DNA of 64,000 bases from Methylobacterium sp. Leaf91 (GTDB taxonomy: Bacteria > Pseudomonadota > Alphaproteobacteria > Rhizobiales > Beijerinckiaceae): positions 133,442-197,441 of the forward strand of contig NZ_LMMP01000034.1 in assembly GCF_001422815.1 (NCBI RefSeq), written 5' to 3'. Under the pieces are notes generated by a model that was not told the origin of the DNA, made no database searches, and saw only the letters and a program-made list of their open reading frames with translations. Of the stretch, positions 1-9,159 are shown one piece after another. Position 1 is the first letter of the stretch; each line of letters begins with the position of its first letter. Position numbers and translations under genes: made by a program.

Positions 1-144
1 GCGCTCGCGCAGCCGCTCCAACGCGTCGGGACCGCTGGTCACGCCATCGACGTCGGGGAAACCGATCCGCGTCATCAGAAGGATGACCAGCTTCAACAGT
101 TTCTCCTGATCGTCGACAATCAGGATCGGTGGCGTCTCGCTCAT
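1..144 (-). CDS. Response-regulator-like receiver protein, 5' end only (runs off left edge)
   Basis: Read on the minus strand from the ATG at 142-144, the first 48 codons give a CheY-like N-terminus. A hydrophobic beta strand (ILIV) is followed by the acidic pair DDQ at residues 11-13, then an amphipathic helix and a segment ending ALERLRER. The acidic pair corresponds to the metal-binding Asp residues of receiver domains. The phospho-acceptor Asp and any output domain lie outside the window, so whether it is a single-domain CheY protein or a transcription factor cannot be told. It lies just downstream of the BLUF gene on the same strand, 55 bases apart, so the two may be co-transcribed. Confidence 0.75.
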   Translation of the reverse strand, partial: MSETPPILIVDDQEKLLKLVILLMTRIGFPDVDGVTSGPDALERLRER

Positions 145-199
145 GGGCTTTCGAAGCTCAGGGTCGGATATCCGACGTCAGGAAGGCTGAGATGGAATA

Positions 200-667
200 T
201 CAGACGAAAAGATGGTCGATACCCTGTTTGGCCATGGATTCGGCCTGGAGTGCAACCGCGAGAGAATGGATGACCCCGGCTTTCGGCGTGCCGCGCTGAA
301 ACATCGGCAGCAAGCCGGCCTTCTGGAAGACCGCGTCGTTCGCTGGGTTGCGGATGACGGTCACGAACGAATTGACGAATTCCCGCTTCACGATCTCGCG
401 CCACTCGACGATCTGGACGTCGCGATGCCGGGTGTCGTTGCTGATCCGGCCGAACGTGTCGTTCACGGAGGTGCGCTCGCCCTCGATGATCTGGGCGGCG
501 AAATTCTGCTCCACCAGCAGGAAACTGGTGATCACCGAAAATTCGTTCTTCTTCTGAGCCTGACGGGTGATCTCGCCGAGCTGACGCGTCCGGCCTGCCG
601 CGTCCGCCGCGAGATTCAGGCGGGAGAAGTAGATGAGGTGGACAAGGGTCGTCCGCTTGCTCTTCAT
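200..667 (-). CDS. BLUF-domain blue-light sensor protein (155 aa)
   Basis: BLUF domains bind FAD and sense blue light by rearranging a Tyr–Gln–flavin hydrogen-bond network. The expected landmarks are visible: the first strand with LIYFSR carrying Tyr13; Asn41 in AQKKNEF; Gln59 in FAAQIIEGER, matching the F-x-Q-x-x-E-G signature; and a D-x-R-H segment (NDTRHRDV) near residue 78. The protein is little more than the BLUF domain plus a C-terminal tail of about 55 residues, so it is a short type that must act through a partner. It has no EAL or GGDEF domain. A GC-rich purine stretch (GGCGGGGATC) precedes the ATG. Neighbours are a receiver-domain gene downstream and the flagellar hook genes on the other side, which hints at light control of motility. 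That link is inference. Confidence 0.9.
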   Translation of the reverse strand: MKSKRTTLVHLIYFSRLNLAADAAGRTRQLGEITRQAQKKNEFSVITSFLLVEQNFAAQIIEGERTSVNDTFGRISNDTRHRDVQIVEWREIVKREFVNSFVTVIRNPANDAVFQKAGLLPMFQRGTPKAGVIHSLAVALQAESMAKQGIDHLFV

Positions 668-839
668 GATCCCCGCCCGTTGCGCTCACGGCTGGATGAT
701 AACCGGCACAGGCATAACGCTGGGTAAACGATGCGCCAAGCTTTTACGGAACCGGCAAAAGCTGCCGGGTGCCTCGGGGAAAAGGCCATTCTTGCCGGCC
801 GGCCATAAATATTATCTCGTTATTTCAATGGCTTAGATT

Positions 840-855
840 TGGCATCCCGCTTGCG
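840..855 (+). promoter_or_regulatory. Putative sigma-54 (-24/-12) promoter of flgE
   Basis: TGGCATCCCGCTTGCG has GG and GC doublets exactly 10 bases apart, as in the RpoN consensus TGGCAC-N5-TTGC. It lies about 55 bases before the flgE start. Class II/III flagellar genes of some alphaproteobacteria (for example Caulobacter) use sigma-54. This is one match with no enhancer site identified. Confidence 0.45.
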
Positions 856-910
856 GATGATGGAATGAACCAATTTCGGTCCACGTTATTTTCAACAAAG
901 GTTGCCGGTC

Positions 911-2284
911 ATGGATGTGTTTTCCGCGCTGCAGACGGCGGTCTCGGGCATGAAGGCCCAGGGCTTCTCTCTGGAGAACATCTCCGGCAACATCGCGAAC
1001 TCGCAGACAACGGGCTTCAAGCGGGTCGATACCAGCTTCGTCGACCTCGTCGCCGAGCAGGCGCCCGATCGTCAGGTCTCCGGCAGCGTCAGGGCGAATT
1101 CCGTTCTGACCAACTCGATTCAGGGCAACATTATCGCCACCGAGATCCCGACCAACATCGCCTTGAACGGGCCGGGTTTCTTCGCCGTGCAGACGAAGAC
1201 CAGCGACGTCAACGGTCAGACTTCGTTCTCGGCAGGAAACCTCTACACGCGCCGCGGCGATTTCACGAACGATGCTGAAGGCTTTCTTCGTAATGGCGGC
1301 GGTGCCTACCTGACCGGAACTAGTCTCGATCCAGCAACTGGTCTCGCTACGGGCGAAGGTCCGATTCAGATTTCAAGATTGCCGGTGCCTGCAAAGCCAA
1401 CGACCAAGATTGAATACACAGCGAATCTTCCAGAAACTCCTTCTGTTTCTTTAGTTGGAAAGACTTTTACTCAATCCTCAACGAATCCAGTGGTTTTAAG
1501 TGGCACTAATCAAACAGGGATCGTTAGTGCGGCCGACGCTGGTGTCCTTATTGCCGGTAGCCTTCCTGGCCCTTTGTTGACGGCTTATTCCGACAGTGGA
1601 GCACCAGCCACCTTGAACATGCGATGGGCCAAAGTTCAGGATGCCTCGCCTGCGGCAGGCACTGTCCCTGCCAAGGAGGATGTGTGGAACCTGTTTTACG
1701 CCAACAGCAGCACGAATGGCGGAATTGACTCGACCTGGACGAATGTCGGCACCGCGTTTCAGTTTGATGGGGGCGGTAAACTCACAAATCCTGCTGGTGA
1801 TTCCATCGCCCTCTCTGGCCTTACCATCGACAATGTTGCCCTTGGACCGGTGTCATTTGACTATGGCGCCAGTGGTTTGACTGCTCACAGTCAAGCGGGT
1901 CTCGTGACCACTGCTCTTCGGCAGGATGGTTTCAGCTCGGGTACGCTGAATAGCCTTTCAGTGAGCGAAACTGGAGATGTGGTCGGCAGCTATAGCAACG
2001 GGAATACGGTCTCATTGGCCAAAATAAAGGTTGTGCAATTCACGAATCCTGACGGGCTGCAGGCCGATTCGTCAGGCAACTATCGTCAGACCCTCGATTC
2101 TGGAGCCCCAGTCACGGGCCTCAACGGAACCACGATCGAAGGCCAGAACATCGAGCAGTCGAATACGGACATTGCGAGTGAATTCTCGAAGATGATCGTA
2201 ACCCAACAGGCCTATTCTGCGAACACGAAGGTCATCTCGACCGCGCAGGATATGATGTCCGCGTTGATCAACATCATCCGCTGA
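911..2284 (+). CDS. flgE: Flagellar hook protein FlgE (457 aa)
   Basis: FlgE polymerises into the flagellar hook outside the cell after export through the flagellar type III apparatus. The N-terminus (MDVFSALQTAVSGMKAQG) followed by NISGNIANSQTTGFKR is the classic flagellar rod/hook signature, including ANSQTTGFK. The C-terminus has the matching helix (NTDIASEFSKMIVTQQAYSAN...) ending in MMSALINIIR. The ATG at 911 is chosen over an in-frame TTG at 902 because AAAGG lies about 10 bases upstream and the family begins at this Met. The central part, roughly 1380-1900, is clearly more AT-rich than the two ends and uses codons such as TTA, ACT and TCT. This is the surface-exposed variable domain. 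flgK follows 37 bases later on the same strand. Confidence 0.95.
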   Translation: MDVFSALQTAVSGMKAQGFSLENISGNIANSQTTGFKRVDTSFVDLVAEQAPDRQVSGSVRANSVLTNSIQGNIIATEIPTNIALNGPGFFAVQTKTSDVNGQTSFSAGNLYTRRGDFTNDAEGFLRNGGGAYLTGTSLDPATGLATGEGPIQISRLPVPAKPTTKIEYTANLPETPSVSLVGKTFTQSSTNPVVLSGTNQTGIVSAADAGVLIAGSLPGPLLTAYSDSGAPATLNMRWAKVQDASPAAGTVPAKEDVWNLFYANSSTNGGIDSTWTNVGTAFQFDGGGKLTNPAGDSIALSGLTIDNVALGPVSFDYGASGLTAHSQAGLVTTALRQDGFSSGTLNSLSVSETGDVVGSYSNGNTVSLAKIKVVQFTNPDGLQADSSGNYRQTLDSGAPVTGLNGTTIEGQNIEQSNTDIASEFSKMIVTQQAYSANTKVISTAQDMMSALINIIR

Positions 2285-2321
2285 GGTCCGATTTTTCCGG
2301 TGACGTAGAAGGAGGGCAAGC

Positions 2322-4226
2322 GTGTCGTTATCAGCCCTGAACACGGCCGCGGCCGGCCTGAAGACCACCCAGGCCGCCATCGGCATCGTCTCGCAGAACA
2401 TCGCGAATGTCGGCACCACCGGCTATGTCAAGCGCTCGCTCGACACCGTCGCGCAGGGGCCCGGCAATTCCGGCGTCGCCCTCGGCACGATCAACCGGGT
2501 CTTCGACGAGAATTCGTTGAAGCAGCTGCGGCTGGAGACGTCTGGCGCGGCCTATACGGGCATGATGGCGGACGTCCGGACCCAGCTCGACAAGCTCTAC
2601 GGCACGCCCGGCACGACGAGCGCCCTCGACGGGGTGATGAACAGCTTCACCCTGTCGCTCCAGACGCTCGGCGCTGCCCCGGACTCCGCGCCCGCCCGCT
2701 CCGCCGTGGTCGCCGCGGCATCGAACCTCGCGACGAAGATCGGAAGCATCGCGGAGGGGGTCCAATCCCTGCGCACCGCGACCGAGAGCCAGCTCTCCAA
2801 CGATACGTCGGCGGCCAGCGGCCTGCTCTCGTCCATCGCTCAACTCAACGTCAAGATCGCGGCCACCAGCGACGATGGGTCCAAGGTCGCCCTGCTCGAT
2901 CAGCGCGACCAGGCTCTCAATTCCCTCTCCAGCTATCTCGACGTGCAGGCCTCGGTGCAGCGAGACGGGACCGTCACGGTCATGACCAATTCCGGCATGA
3001 CCCTGGTGGACCGGGCCAGCGCGGCGACTTTGAGCTTCGACGGCCGCGGCACGCTCGGCCCCGAGGACAGCTATTCCGCGGACCCCGCTCAGCGCGGCGT
3101 CGGAACCATCACGGCGACCACGCCGGGCGGCGGAACGATCGATCTGGTGGCCTCGAACGCGATCCGTTCGGGCTCGCTGGCTGCTGGAATCGAACTGCGC
3201 GATACGGTTCTGCCCCAGGCTCAGCGCCAGCTCGACGATCTCGCGGCGGGCCTGTCGCGGTCGCTGTCCGATAGCTCGGCGGTGGGCACGCCTGCGACGG
3301 CGGCGGGCGGGGCGGGATTCGACATCGACCTGACCGGCCTGAGCGCCGGCAATGCCATCACGATCAGCTTCAAGGATGACAAGGGCGCCCAGCGCAACCT
3401 GATCCTGGTTCCGTCCAGCTCTAATCCGCCCGCAGCCGTCAACCGGACCGATGTCGCCGACCCGCTGGCGACCATCGTGCCGTTCACGGCGGGAAGCGAC
3501 CCGACCAAGTTCAGCGACTCGATCGCCGCTGCCCTCGGCTCGCAAGCCGTCACCGACGCAGTCGGCTCGTCATTCACCGTGACATCCAGCGGTACTGTCG
3601 GCAAAGAAGGCACGGTCAGAATCCTGATCCCTGCGAACGGGGCCGCGACGCTCCAGGGGATCACCGCCAGCGTCACCCAGTCGAAAACGGCCGACGAGGT
3701 GACGAACGGCAAGCCGCAGATCCCGCTCTTCGTCGATGGCGGCGGCAAGGGCCGCCTCTTCACCGGCTCGTTCGATGGCGGCTCGCAGCTGACAGGCTTT
3801 GCCCAACGCATCGCCGTGAACCCGGCGGTGGCGGCAAAGACAGAATCGCTGGTGAAGATCGCGTCCTCGACCAGCGAAACGGACAAGACGCGGCCGCAGT
3901 TCCTCTACGACGCGCTCACGACCGCCAGCCGGACCTTCTCGGCGGCGAGCGGGATCGGGGGCATCAGCGCCCCGTTCACGACCTCGGTTCAGGACTTCAC
4001 CCAGAAGATCATCGACGCCCAGGGCGCCGCCACCGCGACCGCGCAGTTTCTCGACGAAGGGCAAAGCATCGCCCTTGCCACGGCCCAGGGCCGGTTCGCG
4101 AGCACATCCGGCGTCAAGATCGACGAGGAAATGTCGAAGCTCGTCGGATTGCAGACGGCCTATACCGCCAATGCGCGCGTCCTCACGGCCGCGCGCGACA
4201 TGTTGGACACGCTCCTCCGGATCTAG
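2322..4226 (+). CDS. flgK: Flagellar hook-associated protein 1, FlgK (634 aa)
   Basis: FlgK forms the first hook–filament junction layer. It shares the flagellar axial N-terminus (SLSALNTAAAGLKTTQ, then QNIANVGTTGYVKR) and a C-terminal axial helix (SKLVGLQTAYTANARVLTAARDMLDTLL). LLDQRDQALNSLSSYLDVQ around residue 190 is typical of FlgK and separates it from FlgE. The start is GTG at 2322, preceded by a strong Shine–Dalgarno AGAAGGAGG at 2307-2315. The protein is somewhat longer than enteric FlgK (547 aa), the extra length lying in the middle. It follows flgE directly and precedes flgL, so the three probably form one unit. Confidence 0.95.
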   Translation: MSLSALNTAAAGLKTTQAAIGIVSQNIANVGTTGYVKRSLDTVAQGPGNSGVALGTINRVFDENSLKQLRLETSGAAYTGMMADVRTQLDKLYGTPGTTSALDGVMNSFTLSLQTLGAAPDSAPARSAVVAAASNLATKIGSIAEGVQSLRTATESQLSNDTSAASGLLSSIAQLNVKIAATSDDGSKVALLDQRDQALNSLSSYLDVQASVQRDGTVTVMTNSGMTLVDRASAATLSFDGRGTLGPEDSYSADPAQRGVGTITATTPGGGTIDLVASNAIRSGSLAAGIELRDTVLPQAQRQLDDLAAGLSRSLSDSSAVGTPATAAGGAGFDIDLTGLSAGNAITISFKDDKGAQRNLILVPSSSNPPAAVNRTDVADPLATIVPFTAGSDPTKFSDSIAAALGSQAVTDAVGSSFTVTSSGTVGKEGTVRILIPANGAATLQGITASVTQSKTADEVTNGKPQIPLFVDGGGKGRLFTGSFDGGSQLTGFAQRIAVNPAVAAKTESLVKIASSTSETDKTRPQFLYDALTTASRTFSAASGIGGISAPFTTSVQDFTQKIIDAQGAATATAQFLDEGQSIALATAQGRFASTSGVKIDEEMSKLVGLQTAYTANARVLTAARDMLDTLLRI

Positions 4227-4336
4227 AGCCTCGTTCCAGCATCCGGTTCTTCCGAAACGTGGTTTCCACGGTTCGGGTCAATTCTCCGGCGTCTTTCATC
4301 GGTCAAACCCGTAAAGACCCATTCGCCGAGGTCACG

Positions 4337-6127
4337 ATGACGATCAGCGCCTTCACGGCAGGCACCTATTTCCAGGACCGCAACACGGCGAATCTGGTCA
4401 GCCAGAAGGCGCGCCTCGAAACATTGACGGCCCAGCTCACCACGGGACGCAATGCGGAGACGTATGGCGGCATTGGCTCGGCGCGAACCACCAGCCTCTC
4501 TGCCCACGCCTCGCTGAGCGCGCTCGATGGCTACGATGCCGCGATCAACGCGAACACGACGCGGGTGACCGTCGCCAGTTCGGCAGTGACACAGCTCTCC
4601 AACCTCAGCGGCATCGTCCAGGGTTCGTTGAATAGCGGGTCGATCGCGTCCGGTTCGAACGCCGTGCAGGTAGCCAGGAACAGCCTGGACGCCGCCGTGG
4701 ACGCCTTGAACCAGGACGTCGCCGGCAATTACATCTTCGGCGGTCGCGATTCGGACGCTCCGCCCGTCGCTTCGTCGGATGCGATCCTCAACGGCATACC
4801 CAGCCGTAACCTCGACGGCCTCAAGACCGTGGTGAGCGAACAGATCGCCGCCGACCTCGGTCCGAATGGCAATGGCCGCATCGCCACGAGCGTGTCGGGC
4901 TCCACCGTTACGGTCAGCGAAGAGGATCTCGGCGCGGGAGGCACGGAAGCGCGCGCGAATTTCGGCTTCAGCCTCGTTTCTGCCGCGAGCTCGAACCCGG
5001 CGGCCATCACGGCGGAGCCGATGAAGCCCCGCACGAATCCGGCCGTGACCTTCTCCGTGGCCAATGCGCCGGCGGAAGGCGACCGGATTCGCGTGGCGAT
5101 CAACCAGCCCGACGGAACCCAGACTTTCACCGACCTGATCGTTACCGCCAATCCTCCGGCGGACGCCACGAATACGATTCCGCTCGGCACTGCCGCCGAC
5201 ACCGCCGCCGCCCTCACCAAGAGATTCGAGAACCAGGCCGTTGCCAGTATCCAGGGCAAGGCCTCCCTCGGGCTCGCCGCGAATTTCGGCACCGGCACGC
5301 CGGCCTCTGTGGAGCTGGCCGTAAAAGCCCCTCCGGCGGCGGGGGACACGCTGACCTTCAAGCTTGCGCTTCGCGACGGCACCACACAGTCGGTCACGCT
5401 GACCGCGAATGCGAACGCGGATGCGAAGTCCACCACCGAGTTCTCGTTGACCGGTGACGTCGCAGCCAACATCTCCACCGCCCTGTCGAACGCGCTGAAG
5501 GAGACGGCCGGGACGACCCTCTCGGCGAGTTCGGCGTCGCGCGCCTCTCAGGATTTCTTCGCCGGGTCAAAGACGGAGGGTTTTGCACCGCGCCGCGTAT
5601 CGGCGGACGGGAACGGATACGCGGAAGGGGCCAGCACTACGACCGTCATCTGGTACACCGGCGACGATACCTCGACCGATCCGCGGGCGACGGCATCGGT
5701 GCAGATCGGTTCGGACCGGACGATCGGCATCGGGGCCCAGGCCAACGAGGTGCCGATCCGCGCGGTCCTCGCCGGGATCGCACAGGTCGCGGTGCAAAAT
5801 TTCACCACCACGCAGACTGGAACGTCCGAGGCGGCACGCTACCTCGCCGTCTCGGAACGTTCACGCTCGCTCCTTACCTCCACTGGCGGGCGCGAGGGAA
5901 TGCAGGCCATCGCCAGCGATCTCAGCCTGGCGGCCAAGACCATGACGGAGACGAAGACCGACAACCGCGCCGCCAGGGCCACTCTTCAGGACAGTCTTGA
6001 GGGCGTCGATACGGTCTCCCTCGAGGAAGTCACCGCGAAGCTCCTGGCACTTCAGAACCAGCTTCAGGCGAGCTACCAAGTGACCTCGATGCTCTCGAAA
6101 CTGACTCTGACGAACTATCTCTCCTGA
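4337..6127 (+). CDS. flgL: Flagellar hook-associated protein 3, FlgL-type (596 aa)
   Basis: This is the second junction protein, a flagellin relative that links FlgK to the filament. Flagellin-like N-terminal coiled coil (residues 1-130) is followed by NYIFGGRDSD, the conserved FlgL/flagellin FGG turn, and a C-terminal helix (LQNQLQASYQVTSMLSKLTLTNYLS). The ATG at 4337 is chosen because GAGGT lies just upstream and the family starts with a short tail before the helix; the reading frame is open further upstream. At 596 residues it is nearly twice the enteric protein (317 aa). The extra 250-300 residues form a Thr/Ala/Asn-rich domain between the FGG turn and the C-terminal helix. The stop lies one base from the end of the convergent dcp gene. 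Confidence 0.9.
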   Translation: MTISAFTAGTYFQDRNTANLVSQKARLETLTAQLTTGRNAETYGGIGSARTTSLSAHASLSALDGYDAAINANTTRVTVASSAVTQLSNLSGIVQGSLNSGSIASGSNAVQVARNSLDAAVDALNQDVAGNYIFGGRDSDAPPVASSDAILNGIPSRNLDGLKTVVSEQIAADLGPNGNGRIATSVSGSTVTVSEEDLGAGGTEARANFGFSLVSAASSNPAAITAEPMKPRTNPAVTFSVANAPAEGDRIRVAINQPDGTQTFTDLIVTANPPADATNTIPLGTAADTAAALTKRFENQAVASIQGKASLGLAANFGTGTPASVELAVKAPPAAGDTLTFKLALRDGTTQSVTLTANANADAKSTTEFSLTGDVAANISTALSNALKETAGTTLSASSASRASQDFFAGSKTEGFAPRRVSADGNGYAEGASTTTVIWYTGDDTSTDPRATASVQIGSDRTIGIGAQANEVPIRAVLAGIAQVAVQNFTTTQTGTSEAARYLAVSERSRSLLTSTGGREGMQAIASDLSLAAKTMTETKTDNRAARATLQDSLEGVDTVSLEEVTAKLLALQNQLQASYQVTSMLSKLTLTNYLS

Positions 6128-6128
6128 A

Positions 6129-8201
6129 TCAGGCAGCCGCCAAGCCGCGCTTGCGCAGCAGCGGATCGATACTCGGCAGGCGGCCGCGGAAGGCGATGTA
6201 GGCCTCACCGGGATCGCGCAGGTTTCCGGCGCCGTAGACGAACTTGCGCAGCCGCGCCGCCGTCTCGGGATCGAAGATATCGCCCGCCTCGCGGAACGCG
6301 TCGAAAGCGTCGGCATCGAGCACCTCGGACCAGAGGTAGCTGTAATATCCCGCCGCATAACCGTCGCCGGAGAAGATATGGGCGAAATGCGGCGAGCGGT
6401 GCCGCATGGAGATCTCCGCCGGCATGCCGATGCGCTGAAGCGCGTCGGCCTCGAAGGCCAGGACATCGAGCCCGTCCTCGCCGCCGCTCGACAGGTGCAG
6501 CGTCATGTCGACGATGGCCGAGGCGGTGTATTCGATGGTGGAGAAGCCCTGGTTGAAGGCCCGCGCCGCCAAGAGGCGCTTCAGCAACTCCTCCGGCATC
6601 GGCTCGCCGGTGCGGTGATGCCTGGCATGGGCGCGCAGGACCTGAGGCTGTTCGAGCCAGTGCTCATAGAGCTGCGAGGGCAGTTCCACGAAATCGCCGG
6701 CCACCGCCGTGCCCGAGAGGAGCGGATAGGTGACGTCCGAGAGAAGGCCGTGGAGCGCGTGGCCGAACTCGTGGAACAGGGTGCGCGCGTCGTCGAAGGA
6801 GAGCAGCGGTGTCTCACCCTCCGGCGCCTTGGCGAAGTTCATCACGTTGACGATGATCGGCGTGATGGTGCCGTTGAGCCGCTCCTGTGAGCGGAAGGCG
6901 CTCATCCAGGCACCGCTGCGCTTCGAAGACCGCGCGAAATAATCGCCGAGGAAGATGCCGACCTCGGACCCGTCGGCATTGCGCACCGCCCAGGCCCGCA
7001 CATCGGGGTGGTAGCGGGGAAAGTCGGTGAGTTCCTCGAAGCGCAGATCGAACAAGCGTGAAGCCGTATCGAAGGAGGCCGCGATGACACCATCGAGGGG
7101 CAGGTAGGGCTTGATCTCGCCCTCGTCGAGATCGTGCTCGGCCCTCCGCAGCTTCTCGGCATAGTGGCGCCAATCATGCGGCCCCAGGGCGATATTGGCC
7201 CCTTCGGACGTGGCCAGGGCCTGCAGGCGGTCGCGCTCGGTGCCGGCACGGGCATGGGCCGGCGTCCAGACGTTGCGCAGCAATTCCATCGCGGCGTCGG
7301 GCGAGCCCGCCATGGTGTCCGACAGTTTGAAATGGGCAAAGCTGTCGAAGCCGAGCAGGCGGGCCCGCTCCGCGCGGAGGGCGATGATCTCGGCGATGAT
7401 GGCCCGGTTGTCCGTGGCGCCGCCGCTCTCGCCACGCCGGATCCAAGCCTGATAGGCCTTCTCGCGCAGGTCACGCCGGGTCGAGAACACCAGGAACGGC
7501 TCGATCAGCGAGCGCGACAGGGTGATGATGTGCGCATGCTCGTCGCCCCGATCCTTGGCGGCGCTGGCGGCAGCGGAGCGAAGGAACTCGGGGAGCCCGG
7601 CGAGATCCTCCTCACCGTCGAGGGGGAGGATGAACGCGCCCTCATCGGCCAGCAGGTTCTGGCTGAACGTGGTCCCGAGTTCAGCCATCCGCCCCGCGAT
7701 CTCCGCCATCCGGGTCTTCGCCTCAGGGGCGAGATCGGCACCGGCGCGGCGAAAGCGCGTGCGGTAGCGGTCGAGCACGCGGCGCTCCTCGTCGCCGAGT
7801 GCCTCCGTATCCGGATCGACGGCGGAGATCCGCGCCCAGAGCAGCGGGTTGAGATAGATCGCGCTGCCATGGCGCGCGAGGCGTGGGGTGATCGCCCGCT
7901 CCACCGCCTGGAGCTCGGGGCTGGTGTTGCTGCCGCTGAGGTTGAAGAAGACGGAGGCGACGCGGTCGAGATCGAGGCCGGCGCGCTCCAGCGCCTCGAC
8001 GGTGTTGGCGAAACGTGCAGGCTCGGTGTTGCCGGCAATGGCGGCGATCTCGGCATCGTGGGCGTCGAGTGCGGCTTCGAAGGCGGGTAGGTAATGTTCC
8101 GGCCGGATCCGCTCGAAGGGCGGAATGCCGAACGGCGTGTCCCATACGGCCTCGGCGAACGGTCCGATGTCCCGGGTCTCGGTGGCGGTTGCGCTCGTCA
8201 T
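6129..8201 (-). CDS. dcp: M3-family oligopeptidase / peptidyl-dipeptidase Dcp (690 aa)
   Basis: This zinc metallopeptidase of the thimet oligopeptidase (M3A) family removes C-terminal dipeptides or degrades short peptides. The zinc-binding site is FHEFGHALHG with HEFGH at residues 477-481. The family's N-terminal motif DTPFGIPPFERIRPEHYLPAFE is present at residues 21-42 in two pieces, and the length matches E. coli Dcp (681 aa). No signal peptide is seen, so it should be cytoplasmic. The C-terminal YAAGYYSYLWSEVLDADAF is also diagnostic. It is transcribed towards the flagellar operon and appears unrelated to it in function. Dcp versus oligopeptidase A cannot be settled here; the N-terminal features favour Dcp. 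Confidence 0.93.
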   Translation of the reverse strand: MTSATATETRDIGPFAEAVWDTPFGIPPFERIRPEHYLPAFEAALDAHDAEIAAIAGNTEPARFANTVEALERAGLDLDRVASVFFNLSGSNTSPELQAVERAITPRLARHGSAIYLNPLLWARISAVDPDTEALGDEERRVLDRYRTRFRRAGADLAPEAKTRMAEIAGRMAELGTTFSQNLLADEGAFILPLDGEEDLAGLPEFLRSAAASAAKDRGDEHAHIITLSRSLIEPFLVFSTRRDLREKAYQAWIRRGESGGATDNRAIIAEIIALRAERARLLGFDSFAHFKLSDTMAGSPDAAMELLRNVWTPAHARAGTERDRLQALATSEGANIALGPHDWRHYAEKLRRAEHDLDEGEIKPYLPLDGVIAASFDTASRLFDLRFEELTDFPRYHPDVRAWAVRNADGSEVGIFLGDYFARSSKRSGAWMSAFRSQERLNGTITPIIVNVMNFAKAPEGETPLLSFDDARTLFHEFGHALHGLLSDVTYPLLSGTAVAGDFVELPSQLYEHWLEQPQVLRAHARHHRTGEPMPEELLKRLLAARAFNQGFSTIEYTASAIVDMTLHLSSGGEDGLDVLAFEADALQRIGMPAEISMRHRSPHFAHIFSGDGYAAGYYSYLWSEVLDADAFDAFREAGDIFDPETAARLRKFVYGAGNLRDPGEAYIAFRGRLPSIDPLLRKRGLAAA

Positions 8202-8376
8202 GGTCGTCCTTCGGTGTCGTCCGGGCCTGTGCGAGGGAACCTAGTCATCCCGGCAAGCGAGCGCAAAGAGTCCCGTCGGCATTTTCGCCACGGTGTCACT
8301 CGGGTTTTCAACGAAGGGGCTTCCAGGCCTTGGGCGCTTGCACCCAAGCTCAGGCCGACGCAGGTTGCGCCCCGCC

Positions 8377-9141
8377 ATGGCACCCCTGACCCGAACCACC
8401 TCCGTTTCCCTCCGCTCCGCCAGACTCGTGCTGGCGGCGGGCGGCTTCCTGGCCGCCGGCATCGGCGCGGCTACGGCACAGAGCCTTTCGGTCGATCTCG
8501 GTCAGGGCGGCGTCACCGAGCGGGCGCTCCAGCTCGTCGCCCTCATCACCGTCCTGGCGCTGGCGCCCTCGGTGCTGGTGATGGCGACCTCGTTCACGCG
8601 AATCGTCGTGGTGCTGTCGATCCTGCGTTCGGCGCTGGGGACGCAAAGCGCTCCGCCGAACGCCGTCATCACCAGCCTCGCGCTGTTCCTCACCGCCTTC
8701 GTGATGGCGCCGACGGCGCGCGAGGCCTATCGCACCGGGATCGAGCCGCTCATCGCGGGCCAGATCACCCAGGGCGTGGCGTTCGAGAGGGCCTCGGCTC
8801 CGTTCAAGACCTTCATGCTGCGCAACGTGCGCGAGAAGGACCTGAAGCTGTTCCTCGACATGGCGAAGGCCCCCGCCCCCGCCGGGCCGGAAGCCATCGG
8901 CCTGGAGATCGTCACGCCGGCCTTCATGATTTCGGAGTTGCGCCGCGCCTTCGAGATCGGCTTCCTGCTCTTCATCCCCTTCCTCGTCATCGATCTGGTC
9001 GTCGCCTCGATCCTGATGGCGGTGGGCATGATGATGGTGCCGCCGGCGACGGTGGCCCTGCCGTTCAAGCTGATCTTCTTCGTGCTGGTCGACGGCTGGA
9101 CCCTCGTGGCCGGATCGCTGATCCAGAGCTACGGAAGCTGA
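8377..9141 (+). CDS. fliP: Flagellar export-gate protein FliP (254 aa)
   Basis: FliP is a core membrane component of the flagellar type III export gate. The sequence has an N-terminal signal peptide (residues about 14-40, ending TAQS), then QLVALITVLALAPSVLVMATSFTRIVVVLS, the FliP signature, here at residues 52-81. The C-terminal membrane hairpin contains FLVIDLVVASILMAVGMMMV and ends SLIQSYGS. The ATG at 8377 gives the usual length of about 250; an earlier in-frame start at 8293 would add an unlikely extension. It stands alone, without fliO, fliQ or fliR, and is separated from flgEKL by dcp. A hairpin (CTTGGG…CCCAAG, 8329-8348) lies just upstream of the start. Confidence 0.95.
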   Translation: MAPLTRTTSVSLRSARLVLAAGGFLAAGIGAATAQSLSVDLGQGGVTERALQLVALITVLALAPSVLVMATSFTRIVVVLSILRSALGTQSAPPNAVITSLALFLTAFVMAPTAREAYRTGIEPLIAGQITQGVAFERASAPFKTFMLRNVREKDLKLFLDMAKAPAPAGPEAIGLEIVTPAFMISELRRAFEIGFLLFIPFLVIDLVVASILMAVGMMMVPPATVALPFKLIFFVLVDGWTLVAGSLIQSYGS

Positions 9142-9159
9142 CGGCGGCAACCCAGAGAC

